A stretch of 64,000 nucleotides of DNA from a virus: IMG/VR virus record IMGVR_UViG_3300005841_000001, positions 37,658 through 101,657 of that record, one strand, 5' to 3'. Every line of letters starts with the position of its first letter. The first letter of the stretch is position 1. Position numbers and translations under genes: made by a program. Under the pieces are notes generated by a model. The model was not told where the DNA came from and searched no databases. It worked only from the letters and a program-made list of their open reading frames with translations. This document shows, piece after piece, positions 29,992 through 40,000 of this stretch.

Positions 29992-30767
29992 TGTGCGATC
30001 GCCTCCTTGGTCTCCTGCTGCTGCGCGAGCCACGTCGCGCGCACCTTCCGGCCGAGCGTCGGCCGGGTGCCGAGGTACTGCGCACCGAACCGGTCCAGTT
30101 CGGCGCCGGTGGTGTCTCCGTGCTCGTCGAGGTAGCGCAGCATCGCGTCACGGGGGCGGCTACGCAGGTCGTCGGTGAGCCATGCCGGCGCGCCGGCGAC
30201 AGGCAAGGCCTCGCCTTCGCCGGAGAGGACTCGCAGCGACGTCCCCGTAGCGGGCGCCGCGTCCGGCTCGACCGCTACCGGGGGGGCGGGGACGTCGCTG
30301 CTGGGAACCCCCGACGCTGCTGGTGACGGCACAGCAGCGGCGGGGGCGGCCTTGCGAGCGCGCTTGATGCGCGGCTTCACGTCGAGGCGGACCAGCTTCA
30401 GGATCAGTTCGTACGCGAACGCGAACGCGGCGGCCGGCCACATGTTGATCACCTGTCCGGCGGCGTCCGCCGCGGGTGCGGAGAAGTTCGCTACCAGGGA
30501 AATCGCGAGCGCGACCACGATCGCTACAACGGCGAGCGCGGGGACCTTTTCGCCGTTGCGGCGGGCCTGCACGACCACGATCGAGGCAACCACCATGAGT
30601 GCGTCGACGGACAGCGGAGTGAGCCACGAGAGCCACTCGGTTCCGGTGGCCGCGTGGTGGGCAGCGAGCTCCCGCATGTGCACGTAGCTGGCCGTGGCTG
30701 CCACGCCGGCGACCAGGCCACCGAAGCCAAGACCGGCGTTCCGGACGCTTGCGCTGGTGCTCGACAT
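29988..30767 (-). CDS. DUF2637 (Spd-like) membrane protein
   Basis: Encodes 259 residues. The ATG at 30767 has GGAAG 7 nt upstream. Four hydrophobic segments in the first 135 residues, with the HHAATGTEWLSWLTPLSVDALM region characteristic of DUF2637, then a Pro/Ala linker and a wHTH-like end (LRSRPRDAMLRYLDEHGDTT). Such proteins accompany TraB in plasmid spread between hyphae. Leftward operon head, under the bidirectional promoter at 30825. Confidence 0.85.
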   Translation of the reverse strand: MSSTSASVRNAGLGFGGLVAGVAATASYVHMRELAAHHAATGTEWLSWLTPLSVDALMVVASIVVVQARRNGEKVPALAVVAIVVALAISLVANFSAPAADAAGQVINMWPAAAFAFAYELILKLVRLDVKPRIKRARKAAPAAAVPSPAASGVPSSDVPAPPVAVEPDAAPATGTSLRVLSGEGEALPVAGAPAWLTDDLRSRPRDAMLRYLDEHGDTTGAELDRFGAQYLGTRPTLGRKVRATWLAQQQETKEAIAQ

Positions 30768-30824
30768 GCCCACTCTTCCTGTCGATTTGTCGACTGGTCA
30801 GTAGCTACGGTTTGTACGTACCAC

Positions 30825-30853
30825 TATGCAACTGGTGCACCCAGTTGTAAAGT
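30825..30853. promoter_or_regulatory. Bidirectional promoter with GntR-type operator
   Basis: Rightward: TATGCA, 17 bp, TAAAGT. Leftward: TTTACA, 17 bp, CATAGT. The shared spacer holds the palindrome CAACTGG-TGCAC-CCAGTTG, flanked by ACCACT/AGTGGT. It stands between the DUF2637 and GntR genes, so the GntR protein probably represses both directions (KorSA-like). Confidence 0.75.
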
Positions 30854-30887
30854 GGTAGCCACCAGTGGATCGGAAGGGAATACGAAC

Positions 30888-31631
30888 TTGACCAAGAAAC
30901 AGGACGTAGCGGACGCCCTTCTCGAGGCGATCACCGCTGGTCAGCTGCGTCCTGGCCATAGGTTGCCCTCGGAGCGAGAGCTGGCCGACAAGCACAGCGC
31001 CAGTCGCGAGGCCGTGCGCGGCGCGCTGCACCTGCTCGCCGAGACCGGCCACGTCTACGCCGAACACGGATCCGGCTGGTATGTCCGCGACCTCGAGCCG
31101 CTGCGTTACCCGCTGCACACCATCGACGCCGGCCGAGCCAGCGCCACCGCCGACGTCTGGGACAAGTTCGTGCTCGGACTGGGGCGCACCGCAGGCAGTG
31201 AGCTCATCGTCAACCCGAGCGTCATCCCGCCCGAACGCATCCGCGCGAAGCTGGGACTCGAGTACGGCGAACCCGCGGTCGAGCGGCGCCGCGTCCGGCT
31301 CGTCGACCGCGAGCCGTGGATGATCTCGACCGGGTGGTGGCCGCGGTGGATCGCCAAGGGCACGGACATCGAGAAGCCGCACCAATGCTCCCCGCTGAAG
31401 ATCGCCGGACAGCTGGGCCATGGGCAGTTCAAGAGCGAAAACGAGATCGCTTCACGGATGCCGTTCGGCTCCGAAGTCGAGGTGCTCAAGACCGGGCGCG
31501 GCGTCCCGGTGATGGACATGCTCACCACCGGATGGGACGAGGGCGGCCGCGCAATCCGCTGCACGTCCGATGTCTTCCCTGCCCACCGGTTCCTGCTGGT
31601 TTTCCAACACGACTGGAGCGACGGAAGATGA
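30888..31631 (+). CDS. GntR/HutC-family repressor (KorSA-like)
   Basis: Encodes 247 residues. The first credible start is a TTG with GGAAGGG upstream. The N-terminal winged helix is typical (AITAGQLRPGHRLPSERELA ... ASREAVRGALHLLAETGHVY, residues 10-62) and the C-terminal 170 residues fit a UTRA ligand-binding domain. KorSA-type GntR proteins silence tra genes and plasmid functions in actinomycete elements. Overlaps the GNAT gene by ATGA. Confidence 0.9.
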   Translation: MTKKQDVADALLEAITAGQLRPGHRLPSERELADKHSASREAVRGALHLLAETGHVYAEHGSGWYVRDLEPLRYPLHTIDAGRASATADVWDKFVLGLGRTAGSELIVNPSVIPPERIRAKLGLEYGEPAVERRRVRLVDREPWMISTGWWPRWIAKGTDIEKPHQCSPLKIAGQLGHGQFKSENEIASRMPFGSEVEVLKTGRGVPVMDMLTTGWDEGGRAIRCTSDVFPAHRFLLVFQHDWSDGR

Positions 31632-32185
31632 CCGCCACCATGACCAACCCGGCCGCCGAGAAGAGCCTGCATGTCGAGGCTGTCGACAGCGAGATGATCG
31701 AATACGCGCTGGGCCCGCTCGACGCCGCTGCGCGCTGGCTCGCCGACTGCGGGATCGAACAGTGGCCCATGTCGTTCACCGAGTCGCCCAAGCGCACCGA
31801 CTGGCTCAAGGAACAGGCCGACCTCGGCAACGTCCTCGTGTGGTTCGCGCTCGGCACCAATCCGGTCGCCACCCTCACGCTGACCCCGTGGCAGGACCCC
31901 GACTTCGCCGCTGGCTGGCCGCAACGGGACGCGTTCGCGCAGTATGTTGCCCGGTTCGCCGTCGCGTCGCTCGGCCGGCGGTTGCTGCCCGGTCTCGGCG
32001 CGCGCATGCTCGATCACGCCGCCACGATCGCTGCGCAGCGTGGCGCCCGGGTCTTGCGTCTGGACTGCGCGAAGCGCAACGACCGGCTCCAGCGCTACTA
32101 CCTGGACCACGGGTTCGAGCACGTCGGCACTGTGGAAGTCCCGGGCCGCAAGTCCGGCGCGCTGTTCGAAAGGGTCATCCCATGA
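31628..32185 (+). CDS. GNAT-family N-acetyltransferase
   Basis: Encodes 185 residues. The acetyl-CoA-binding region shows GLGARMLDHAATIAAQRGAR followed by LRLDCAKRNDRLQRYYLDHG, the typical A and B motifs. It uses acetyl-CoA to acetylate an unknown amine, perhaps a protein or antibiotic. GntR-GNAT pairs recur in actinomycete integrative elements. Coupled to both neighbours by ATGA. Confidence 0.88.
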   Translation: MTATMTNPAAEKSLHVEAVDSEMIEYALGPLDAAARWLADCGIEQWPMSFTESPKRTDWLKEQADLGNVLVWFALGTNPVATLTLTPWQDPDFAAGWPQRDAFAQYVARFAVASLGRRLLPGLGARMLDHAATIAAQRGARVLRLDCAKRNDRLQRYYLDHGFEHVGTVEVPGRKSGALFERVIP

Positions 32186-32349
32186 ACATCAACTGGAAGT
32201 TCTGGATCGGCCTCGCTATCACGGCGCTGATCCTGTACGCGGTGATCAAGTACCCCGAGACATCCGCCGCCAACGTGCACACCGGACTGAACAAGGCCGG
32301 TGACGGCGCTGACCACATCGGCACCTTCCTCGGCGGCCTGTTCAAATAG
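32182..32349 (+). CDS. 55-residue single-span membrane protein
   Basis: MNINWKFWIGLAITALILYA begins a single membrane span (residues 6-23), then a short polar tail with a Gly-rich end (HIGTFLGGLFK). Overlaps the GNAT gene by ATGA and ends the GntR operon. Function unknown. Confidence 0.75.
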   Translation: MNINWKFWIGLAITALILYAVIKYPETSAANVHTGLNKAGDGADHIGTFLGGLFK

Positions 32350-32362
32350 CCCGCTCCACCCG

Positions 32363-32397
32363 AACGCCGAGGTCCCCCGCGTGGTGACCTCGGCGTT
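32363..32397 (+). terminator. Terminator hairpin
   Basis: 12-bp perfect stem AACGCCGAGGTC / GACCTCGGCGTT separating the accessory module from the virion genes. Confidence 0.85.
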
Positions 32398-32448
32398 CTG
32401 TCGTTCCCGGCTACCCTCGGCACGTGATCGTGACGGAGGTGGCGAAGC

Positions 32449-34044
32449 GTGGCCAAGCGTGAGTTCCTGCCCGCATTGCGCGGCCTCGCCGCCGCCGTGT
32501 GGGGCAGTGGCGCCGTGGAGTCCAAGGACCTCGCGCAGCGGGTGCGCGCATCCTCGGCCGGCTACCAAACCCCTGGTCAGCCCTACGTCGATAACTGGAA
32601 CGTCCGCCGCGCCACGAAGGAAGCCTACGAGGGAAACCCGCTGGTCTACCGGGCCATCGAGGTCATCTGCCAGCAGGCGATCGCCCAGCGGATCATTATC
32701 CGCCGCGGTGACCCGGAGGAAGGCCCGATCGTCCGCCCCGGCAACGACCCAAGTCGCCTGCTCTACGTGCTCAACCGCCGGGCGAACCCGTGGGAAACCG
32801 CGCTGATCTTCCGGCATCGGCTGGTCGCGCAGTTCCTGCTCTCTTCGCGCGGCGTCTTCATCGAGGTCATCCGCACGCGCTCGGGCAAGATCGGCATCCT
32901 CAACCTCCTCGACCCGGACCTGTGCGCGAACATCCCGGTCGAAAAGCGCGATCCCGTCACCAACGAGGTCCTCGAGTCCGACCCGATTGGCGTGGTGGAA
33001 GTCCAGGTCCCCGGAGGCGGGTACGACTACCTGCCCCGGTTCAACCCGCACGCCACCGCTGAGAACCAGCCGGCTTCCGTCCTGTGGATCCGCTCACCGC
33101 ACCCGCTCGTGCTCTGGCGGGGCATGTCCCCCGTTCAGGCGGCTGGCCTGCCGATCGACCTCGACCGTTACGCCCGGATTTACAACCGCCGGTTCCTCCA
33201 GAACGACGGCCGGCCCGGCGGGCTGATCTCGATCAAAGGCACCGTCGACAAGGGCACGATGGAGCGGATCCAAGCCCAGTTCAACGGCGGCCCCGAGTCG
33301 GCCGGCCGGACCACCGTCGTCGAGGGTGACTCGGTCAGCTACGCCGACACCTCCGGCAGCCCCCGGGACATGCTGTGGGGTGAGCTGTCGAACGCCACCC
33401 GCAAGGACATTGCGATGACCTTCGGTACGCCCGAGTCGGTGCTGGGAGACGCGTCCGGGCGCACGTTCGACAACGCGGATGCCGAGTGGGAGATCTTTTG
33501 GGAGGGGCGAATGAAGCCCCTGCTGGGCACGTTGGACGATCAACTCGACGTGCTTACTGGCGGGTACGACGACGACTTCTACCTGCGTCACGACCTGTCC
33601 AAAGTGTACGTTTTGGGTCGTCACCAGCGCGCCGAAGAAGATCGCGCCGTTGCCGACTACGACAAGGGCATCCGCACCATCGACGAAGTTCGGGACGTCA
33701 AGAGGCTGAGGACGTACGACATCCCCGCTACCCGTGTGCTCTGGCTCGCCGGCGGCAAAATCCCCGTCGGGCAGGACGAGGCCGACACCGAAGCGGCCGC
33801 CGCGCTCCAGACTGCCGGCATCGGACAACCGGCCAACGCCGGCGCCGAAGCGCAGGCCGGCGCCGCGGTTGGGTCGGCGCTCGGCGCTCGGATCTCTGCC
33901 AACGACAACGACGCCCGCGTCCTGCGCGTGCAGTCTTCGCGCGCGGACCTCGAGCCGGCCCTGGGCACCAAGGCGCTGCCCGCGGAGGATCCGGAGGGTG
34001 AGCAGAGCCGCGCGCGAGCCGTACGCACCCCTGAGTGGCGATGA
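32449..34044 (+). CDS. Portal protein
   Basis: Encodes 531 residues from a GTG with GGAGGTGG upstream. HK97/SPP1-type portal features: EGNPLVYRAIEVICQQ near residue 60, the VLWIRSPHPLVLWRGMSPVQ region, LDRYARIYNRRFLQNDGRPG, and FGTPESVLGDASGRTFDNAD, where portal proteins contact the terminase side. It forms the dodecameric DNA gate at one capsid vertex. The C-terminal 80 residues are Ala-rich and overlap the MuF-like gene. Confidence 0.93.
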   Translation: MAKREFLPALRGLAAAVWGSGAVESKDLAQRVRASSAGYQTPGQPYVDNWNVRRATKEAYEGNPLVYRAIEVICQQAIAQRIIIRRGDPEEGPIVRPGNDPSRLLYVLNRRANPWETALIFRHRLVAQFLLSSRGVFIEVIRTRSGKIGILNLLDPDLCANIPVEKRDPVTNEVLESDPIGVVEVQVPGGGYDYLPRFNPHATAENQPASVLWIRSPHPLVLWRGMSPVQAAGLPIDLDRYARIYNRRFLQNDGRPGGLISIKGTVDKGTMERIQAQFNGGPESAGRTTVVEGDSVSYADTSGSPRDMLWGELSNATRKDIAMTFGTPESVLGDASGRTFDNADAEWEIFWEGRMKPLLGTLDDQLDVLTGGYDDDFYLRHDLSKVYVLGRHQRAEEDRAVADYDKGIRTIDEVRDVKRLRTYDIPATRVLWLAGGKIPVGQDEADTEAAAALQTAGIGQPANAGAEAQAGAAVGSALGARISANDNDARVLRVQSSRADLEPALGTKALPAEDPEGEQSRARAVRTPEWR

Positions 34045-35353
34045 CCTGCCGGTCTACGACCCGGCCAATGTCACCATTCGGGAGGCCGCGCCGACGCCGG
34101 CGCCCGGTCCGAGGCGCGACGTCCTTGTGGCCATGTCCGAGCAGCAGGCCCAGCGCGCCGAGGACCAGATGCTCGGCGTGCTCAACGACTGGCTCGAGCG
34201 CTTCCAGGCGAAGGTCACTGCGACCTTGAACGGTCCACGCGCCCGCAGGGGCACGAAATGGTGGGCACCCTCCGGTGCGATCGAACACAAGCTCATGCCG
34301 GTGCACGTCGAGACGAAGACGCGCGCGCTGGACGCGCCCTACATCGTGCCCGAAAAGTTGGTGGACGAAGCCGCCACCGCGGTCCGCCCGGTTGCCCTGC
34401 GAATCGCCCTCGACGCCGGCGCGGACACCGCCGGCCGGCTCGGCATCCTGCCCGAGGACCGTCGCGGCGACGGCATGTTCGCCGTTGATCAGCTCGCCCT
34501 CGAGGATGCAGTGGACCAGGCCGTGAGCCGCATCCTGAGCACCATCGAGGCGCACGTGATCGAGGTTCGCAAGGAGATCCTCAAGGCCGATTCCTCTGCC
34601 GAATCGCTGGACGAAGTGCTCGACCTGATCGAGGCCGCGCACCAGCGCGGCGGAAACTGGATCCGCATGACCGGTCGAACACTGTCCAACGCCTTGCGCA
34701 ACGAGGCCGCCTTGCGCACCGCGCAGGCCCTCGGCGTCACGCACATGCAATGGCTGTCCCGGCGGGACGGCCGCGTCCGGTTGACCCACGTCCGGGCCGA
34801 TGGCCAGGTGCGCCGGATCGACGACGAGTTCGACGTGGGCGCCTGGCGGCTGCGTTTCCCCGGCGACCCGAAAGACCTCCCGGCCAGCTGGGCGGAGGTG
34901 GCGGGGTGCCGCTGCTCGCCGCTGTTCCGGGCCCCGGACGCCAAGGTGACCGAGGCCGTGCGGCTGCTCAACGACCAGGCGGCCGGCGGCGATCCCAAGG
35001 CTGTTCGCCGGCTGCTCGCGGCGGCTGCCTCTGCGCCCGAAGTGCCGGTGCCGGCCGACGCACCGCCGGCGCCGTGGGCCTCGCAGGTCGTGCTCGCTGA
35101 GCCGATCGTGGCCTACCGGGCGCTCGAATCTGTCATCGACGCCGTGCCCGGGCAGTGGCTCGCGTTCGCCGGTGCGCTGTCGCTCGGCCTGGCCGCGCCG
35201 GCGGCGTTCAGCGCCGCATCCCCGATGCTGGCCGTTGCGCTGCCCGCGGGCGCGATCGTGGTCGTGGTCGGTGGATCGGTGGTGCTTCCCGAGGGGACAG
35301 CGATCGAGGTGGTCGGCACGACGCCGGAGGCGACCCTGACCCGGTTGGCCTGA
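33998..35353 (+). CDS. Phage head morphogenesis protein (MuF/SPP1 gp7-like)
   Basis: Encodes 451 residues. The GTG at 33998, with GGAGG nearby, overlaps the portal gene by 47 nt. The conserved MuF region is at about residues 225-310: GRTLSNALRNEAALRTAQAL, SRRDGRVRLTHVRADGQVRR, and FPGDP ... AGCRCSPLF. MuF proteins bind the portal and enter the capsid, and may be ejected with DNA. The C-terminal 100 residues are hydrophobic and Ala-rich (LAFAGALSLGLAAPAAFSAA), which is unusual and may insert in a membrane. Confidence 0.88.
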   Translation: MSRAAREPYAPLSGDDLPVYDPANVTIREAAPTPAPGPRRDVLVAMSEQQAQRAEDQMLGVLNDWLERFQAKVTATLNGPRARRGTKWWAPSGAIEHKLMPVHVETKTRALDAPYIVPEKLVDEAATAVRPVALRIALDAGADTAGRLGILPEDRRGDGMFAVDQLALEDAVDQAVSRILSTIEAHVIEVRKEILKADSSAESLDEVLDLIEAAHQRGGNWIRMTGRTLSNALRNEAALRTAQALGVTHMQWLSRRDGRVRLTHVRADGQVRRIDDEFDVGAWRLRFPGDPKDLPASWAEVAGCRCSPLFRAPDAKVTEAVRLLNDQAAGGDPKAVRRLLAAAASAPEVPVPADAPPAPWASQVVLAEPIVAYRALESVIDAVPGQWLAFAGALSLGLAAPAAFSAASPMLAVALPAGAIVVVVGGSVVLPEGTAIEVVGTTPEATLTRLA

Positions 35354-35355
35354 AA

Positions 35356-35405
35356 CGCCGACCGGCCCCGTCCATCTCGGGGGAGTGGACAGGGCCGGTC
35401 AGGCG
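35356..35405 (+). terminator. Terminator-like hairpin
   Basis: GACCGGCCC-GTCCA / TGGAC-GGGCCGGTC stem with outer ACGCC/GGCGT pairing, after the MuF gene. It may dampen but not stop virion-gene transcription. Confidence 0.7.
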
Positions 35406-35501
35406 TCAGTACAAAATCGAACGGCTGGACGCTACCGCAGCGCCCCCCATGGTCACAATCCCTCGCGCGCCTCCCCGGCCGCGGCGTTCCCGCCTGCGAC
35501 G

Positions 35502-36953
35502 ATGTCGCCCATGGCAGAAGAGCAGACCGGCGGCATGATCGCCCTCATCCCGCGCGCGCAGGATGCCGCCGCGCTGGTCGTTCCGGGCGGGGAAACCGCT
35601 GACGAGATGCACCTGACGTTGACCTTCCTCGGGGATGACATCAGCGGGTGGGACGCCGGCCAGATCGCGGCAGCCGCCGGCGCCGCCGGCTCGGCCGCGG
35701 CGCAGCTTGCCGCCATCACCGCACGCGTCATGGGGCATGCGGTGTTCAACCCCGACGGTCACGCCGATCGCGAGCCGTGTGCGGTGTACCTGGTCGGGGA
35801 CTCGAACGTTCTCGCGCCGCTGCGCAACGCGCTGGTGCCCTACGCCGACCACGAGCAGCATGAGCCGTACCTGCCGCACATCACCGCCGGCTTCGGCGTG
35901 CCGGTCGGCAAGCTGACCTTCACCGGCCCTGTCGTGTTCGATCGCGTGCGGGTGGCGATCGGTCCGCAGGTCCTGGACTTCCCACTCGGCGACGCGGAGG
36001 AGATCAAGCGGATCATGGCCGAATTCGAGACCGAGACCAAGGGCAATATGCCACCCCAGTTCGCGGCCAACGCGGCGAAGAAGAAGGGCGCCGGGAAGTC
36101 CGACGACAAGGGCGGTACCGACGATAAGGGCATCAACAACATCGGTGACCTCGCAGCCGCGGTGAAGCGATACAAGGCAGCCAAGCCCGAGGCGCAGGCC
36201 GAGCTGTGGCCGAAGCTGAGCGCGGCTGCGAAGAAGCTCAAGGCCACCAAGATGATCGCCGGTCTCGCGCCCAAGGGCGGCGCCGGGAAGTCCGACAACA
36301 GCGACGAAAAAGCCTTGTTCGAGGCTGTCGCGCTCGAGTTCAAAGTCACCAGCGAAGACCCTCGCGCGATCAAGATGCGCCGGTGGTGGGCGATGTCGGC
36401 CAAGGCGCGCGCGATGTGGAAGCCCGGCGTTCCGGGCGACTTCAAGCGTCTGGTGCGGGCGCTCAAGGAGCACACGAGCATGCCTACTCGGATGATCAAG
36501 GGCTTCGCCGCGAACGTGCATCACCTCGCTCTCGGCGCATGGCCAGGACGCGAAGGACGCAAGGAGGCTTTCGACTGGCTCGACATGATCGAAACCAAGG
36601 CCGCGCACGAAGGGGAAATGGTGGACGGTCGCGCATTGCTGGAGCAGTACAAGGCGATTCGGTCCCAGCTGGACGCGGCCATCGATGATGACGAGGACGG
36701 CGACACCGAGGCATCCGGTGACATCGCCGATGTGGGGGCGGGCGATGACGGAGTTTCGCCCGAAGAGGTCTATGACGAGGCGATGGACCTGGACATCGAC
36801 TGGGCGCTGGAGGGCGATGGCAGCTTGTCGGGCGGCCCGGACGAGGAGCTTGACTCTCCGAGTGAACCCGGAGAGAATAGCGAGGCCGACGAGGATGACG
36901 ACGCCGAGCTGGAGGAGCTCGAAAGCCTCTTCAACGCCGGCGCGTCCAGGTAG
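35502..36953 (+). CDS. 2H-phosphoesterase domain fused to capsid-cargo-like region
   Basis: Encodes 483 residues; the ATG at 35511 is an alternative and neither has a clear Shine-Dalgarno. Residues 1-180 form a 2H phosphoesterase (2'-5' RNA ligase-like) fold, with both catalytic motifs HLTLTFLG (from residue 37) and HITAGFG (about 129). 2H enzymes hydrolyse 2'-5' or cyclic phosphate bonds, and in phages can degrade host oligoadenylate signals. The rest is Lys/Ala linker, a helical domain and a highly acidic tail (DDEDGDTEASG, EADEDDDAELEELE). Position suggests packaging in the head. Confidence 0.8.
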   Translation: MSPMAEEQTGGMIALIPRAQDAAALVVPGGETADEMHLTLTFLGDDISGWDAGQIAAAAGAAGSAAAQLAAITARVMGHAVFNPDGHADREPCAVYLVGDSNVLAPLRNALVPYADHEQHEPYLPHITAGFGVPVGKLTFTGPVVFDRVRVAIGPQVLDFPLGDAEEIKRIMAEFETETKGNMPPQFAANAAKKKGAGKSDDKGGTDDKGINNIGDLAAAVKRYKAAKPEAQAELWPKLSAAAKKLKATKMIAGLAPKGGAGKSDNSDEKALFEAVALEFKVTSEDPRAIKMRRWWAMSAKARAMWKPGVPGDFKRLVRALKEHTSMPTRMIKGFAANVHHLALGAWPGREGRKEAFDWLDMIETKAAHEGEMVDGRALLEQYKAIRSQLDAAIDDDEDGDTEASGDIADVGAGDDGVSPEEVYDEAMDLDIDWALEGDGSLSGGPDEELDSPSEPGENSEADEDDDAELEELESLFNAGASR

Positions 36954-37012
36954 CGCCACCTTCGTTCGACCATACGATCAACGCCGCCAGGCAGCAGAGA
37001 GGGACGCCCGTC

Positions 37013-40000
37013 ATGACCGTGCCCGCAGGGCTGGAGTACAAGACCGCCGGCACGCTCACGCCGGAGATCCCGCCGGCGCTCGCGGGGCCGAAGCACGAGG
37101 GCATCGTCACCGCCATCGTCGCGGTTACCGGCGTCAAGGACGATGTCGACGACGTCATCATTCCCGGCGCGTTCAAGCGGACTCTTGCCGAGCGACGACC
37201 CAAGGTCTGCCTCGGACATGACTGGAATCGTCCCATCGGCAAGACCCTGGACATCAAGGAGCTGATGCCGGGCGACCCTGACCTGCCGAAGACCACGGGG
37301 GAGGGGCAGCCGTGGCCGGTCGAGGCCGGTGCCGTCATCGCGCGTTCGCAGTACAACATGGACACCGAGGACGGCCGGAAAGCCTTCCAGGATGCCATGT
37401 TCTACGGCGAGCAGGAGTGCTATCAGTCCATCGGGTACCGTGTCCCGCCGGAAGGTAAGAAGTTCAAGGGCGGCGTGCGCTATATCCATGACCTCGACCT
37501 CTTCGAGTACGGGCCTGTACTGCACCCGGCGAACCGGCTCGCCACGATCCAGTCCACGAAGGACGACGGCGGAGCTCGCGAGGACAACGCCGTCAAGCCA
37601 GCCGAGATCAAGGCGCGAAAGTACGTCAAGGATTCCGCGTACTGGGGCTTGCCCGTCGGAACTTTGATCACGCCCGGCATGAAGCCGCGCGGTCGGACTG
37701 CGCTCGCCGAACGACGAGCAGGCAAGACTCCCGACCGCAACGCCGGTGTTGCTACCGAGCCGCTCAAGCCTTCGCCCGCGACCGGGAAGCCGCGGTCGGT
37801 GCCGCACAAGCCCGAGAAGGCGAAGGAAGAGCGCGACTCGGCCGGCCTCTTCCCCGAGCCGGACGCGCCCGAGGGTGCACGGGTCAAGCCGTCCGACCCG
37901 CAGGGCCTCGACGCCGAGCACGTGCAGGATCTCGTCGAGAACGAAGCCGGCGAGCAGGACCACGTCGCGCGCGATCACGCGTTCAACGGCCTGATCGATG
38001 AGGGCATCACCCCGGCCGAGCTCGAAGAGGACTTGCGCGCCTCCGAGCACTGGCCTGACGAGATGCCCGAAGAGGACCGGCAGGCCCGGATCGACGACGT
38101 CGTCAACGACTATCGCCGGCAGTACCGCCGTGAAGCTGCGCGCCAGGCCAGCAACCCCGAACCGCGCGAGCAGCACCCCGATGACGACAACCTCGCCGTC
38201 GAGAAGGAAGAGGCCGAAGGAACCGCGAAGCCCGAACTCGAGCCGGATGCCAAGCGCGACATCACTACGCTGACGCCCGAGGAGCTCGACAAATACATGG
38301 AGGTGGCCCGAAAGGGTTCGCTGTCCAACGTCGGGGACAAGCAGCGTCGGTACCAGGACGTGTACGCCAAGGCGCAAGCGGAAAAGCTGCGCCGCGCTGA
38401 CGTCGAGCGCCGGTCCGTGCCTGCGCATCCGCTTGACCCCAAGGCGTACGCCGAAGCCACCCGCGCCGTCGAGGCGCGACGCGGCCGCGTCGCCGACGTG
38501 CAGCGACGCAACCAGGAAATCAGCAAGACCAACGCGCAGATTGACGCGTCCGAAGAGGTTGCGACGAACGCGCCCGAGACGATGAAGAAGCTTCCGGCTG
38601 GTGCCGGGAAGAAGGTGTCGAAGGCAGGCAACGGCCGAGTCGCTTTCCGTGGGAAGGGCACAGCGAACTGGGCCATCGTGTCCGCCGATGGCCGAGCCAT
38701 CGTGTCGCCGCTGAACTTCGAGAGTGAGGGACGCGGGAACGTCAAGCTGTCCGGCCCGCAGCTGGATGAACTTGCCGATCGGATCGTCGGCATCACCAAC
38801 TCGAAGGGCGACCGCGCACCGTTCACTGACCCCGACTCTGAGAAGTGGGTGCCCGGCTTCCGCGACTCCGATGGGCGCAGCCTCGAGCAAGCAGTGTCCA
38901 AAGTGGTCGCCGACTACGCGAACGAGCGCGGCCTGAAGTCGGGCACGCGCACGCGCATCGGTGCGGACTCCGTCCCATGGGGCCACAAACAGGGTGAACA
39001 CGGCGTGGTCAACGCCGAAGGGTTCCACCCGCAGGAGCGGATTCAAGACGTCGGTATCGGCGACCAGGTGAAGCTCCGCAACGGTGATGTCAAGACGATC
39101 GCGAAGAAGGAGGAAGCCACCGGCTCGCAGCGGGACCGCTACGGTGTCGACGTTTTCACGCTCACGTTCGACGACGGTACGACCGAGAAGTTCAGCACCG
39201 GCCAACGGTTCGACACCAAGTACAGCGACGAGAACAACCCCGACGCCGAAGGCCGACTCAACGACCCGGGCATGGGGTACACCAGCGACTCGAACCTGGG
39301 CAGCAAGCGGGACAAGCTGCGTCCGACGTTCAAGGGCGACGGCGACGTGCCCGCGGGGACCCGGTTCATCTACACCCCGGATCGCGCCGACGGCGACAAC
39401 CGCCCCCGTGTCGGCACCGTCACCGACCGCGTGATGAACGCCAACGGGCACGAATTTCAGGTCGTCGAGTACGACGATGGAACTTTCGATGGCGTCAACG
39501 TCTCGAAGCTCGCGGCCGACGGCAAGATCAAACTCAAGCCGACGCCCGAAGACGAGGCCGATGCCCGAGCGCAGTGGGGTGTCGGTGACGGTGCAACAGA
39601 AACCGGTTCCGACTTGGGAGAAGGCGAGTCGGACACCGAGGATGTTGGAGCGTCCGAGGGCGACGGCACGCCACCCGAGGGTGAGCCGGCCGACGACACC
39701 GCGCCCGAGGGCGATCAGCCACCCGCGGCCGATGACGACGAAGCCGCCCGGGTCGCCAAGCTCGGCGCCGAAGACAATCCTGACCGCACCCCGATCGCCG
39801 GCCTGGCGAACCAACTCACCGGCCAGGCGAAGCCGGACGTCTCCGACGTCAGCACCGAGGACCTGAACGCGCTGGACCAGGAGTTCGCCCGGCGCGCCGA
39901 CCTGCTCGGCAAGCCCGGCGCCGTCACCCGTGCACACCAGGCGGTCAAGGACGAACTGACCACTCGGACCGACACCGGTGCCGAACCGGCCCCAGAGCCG

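Noticed and set aside
32424-32462. 12-codon leader peptide before the portal gene
   Set aside because: A GTG lies 6 nt after a TACCCT box as in leaderless units, but no -35 is visible and the portal has its own Shine-Dalgarno; too little support.
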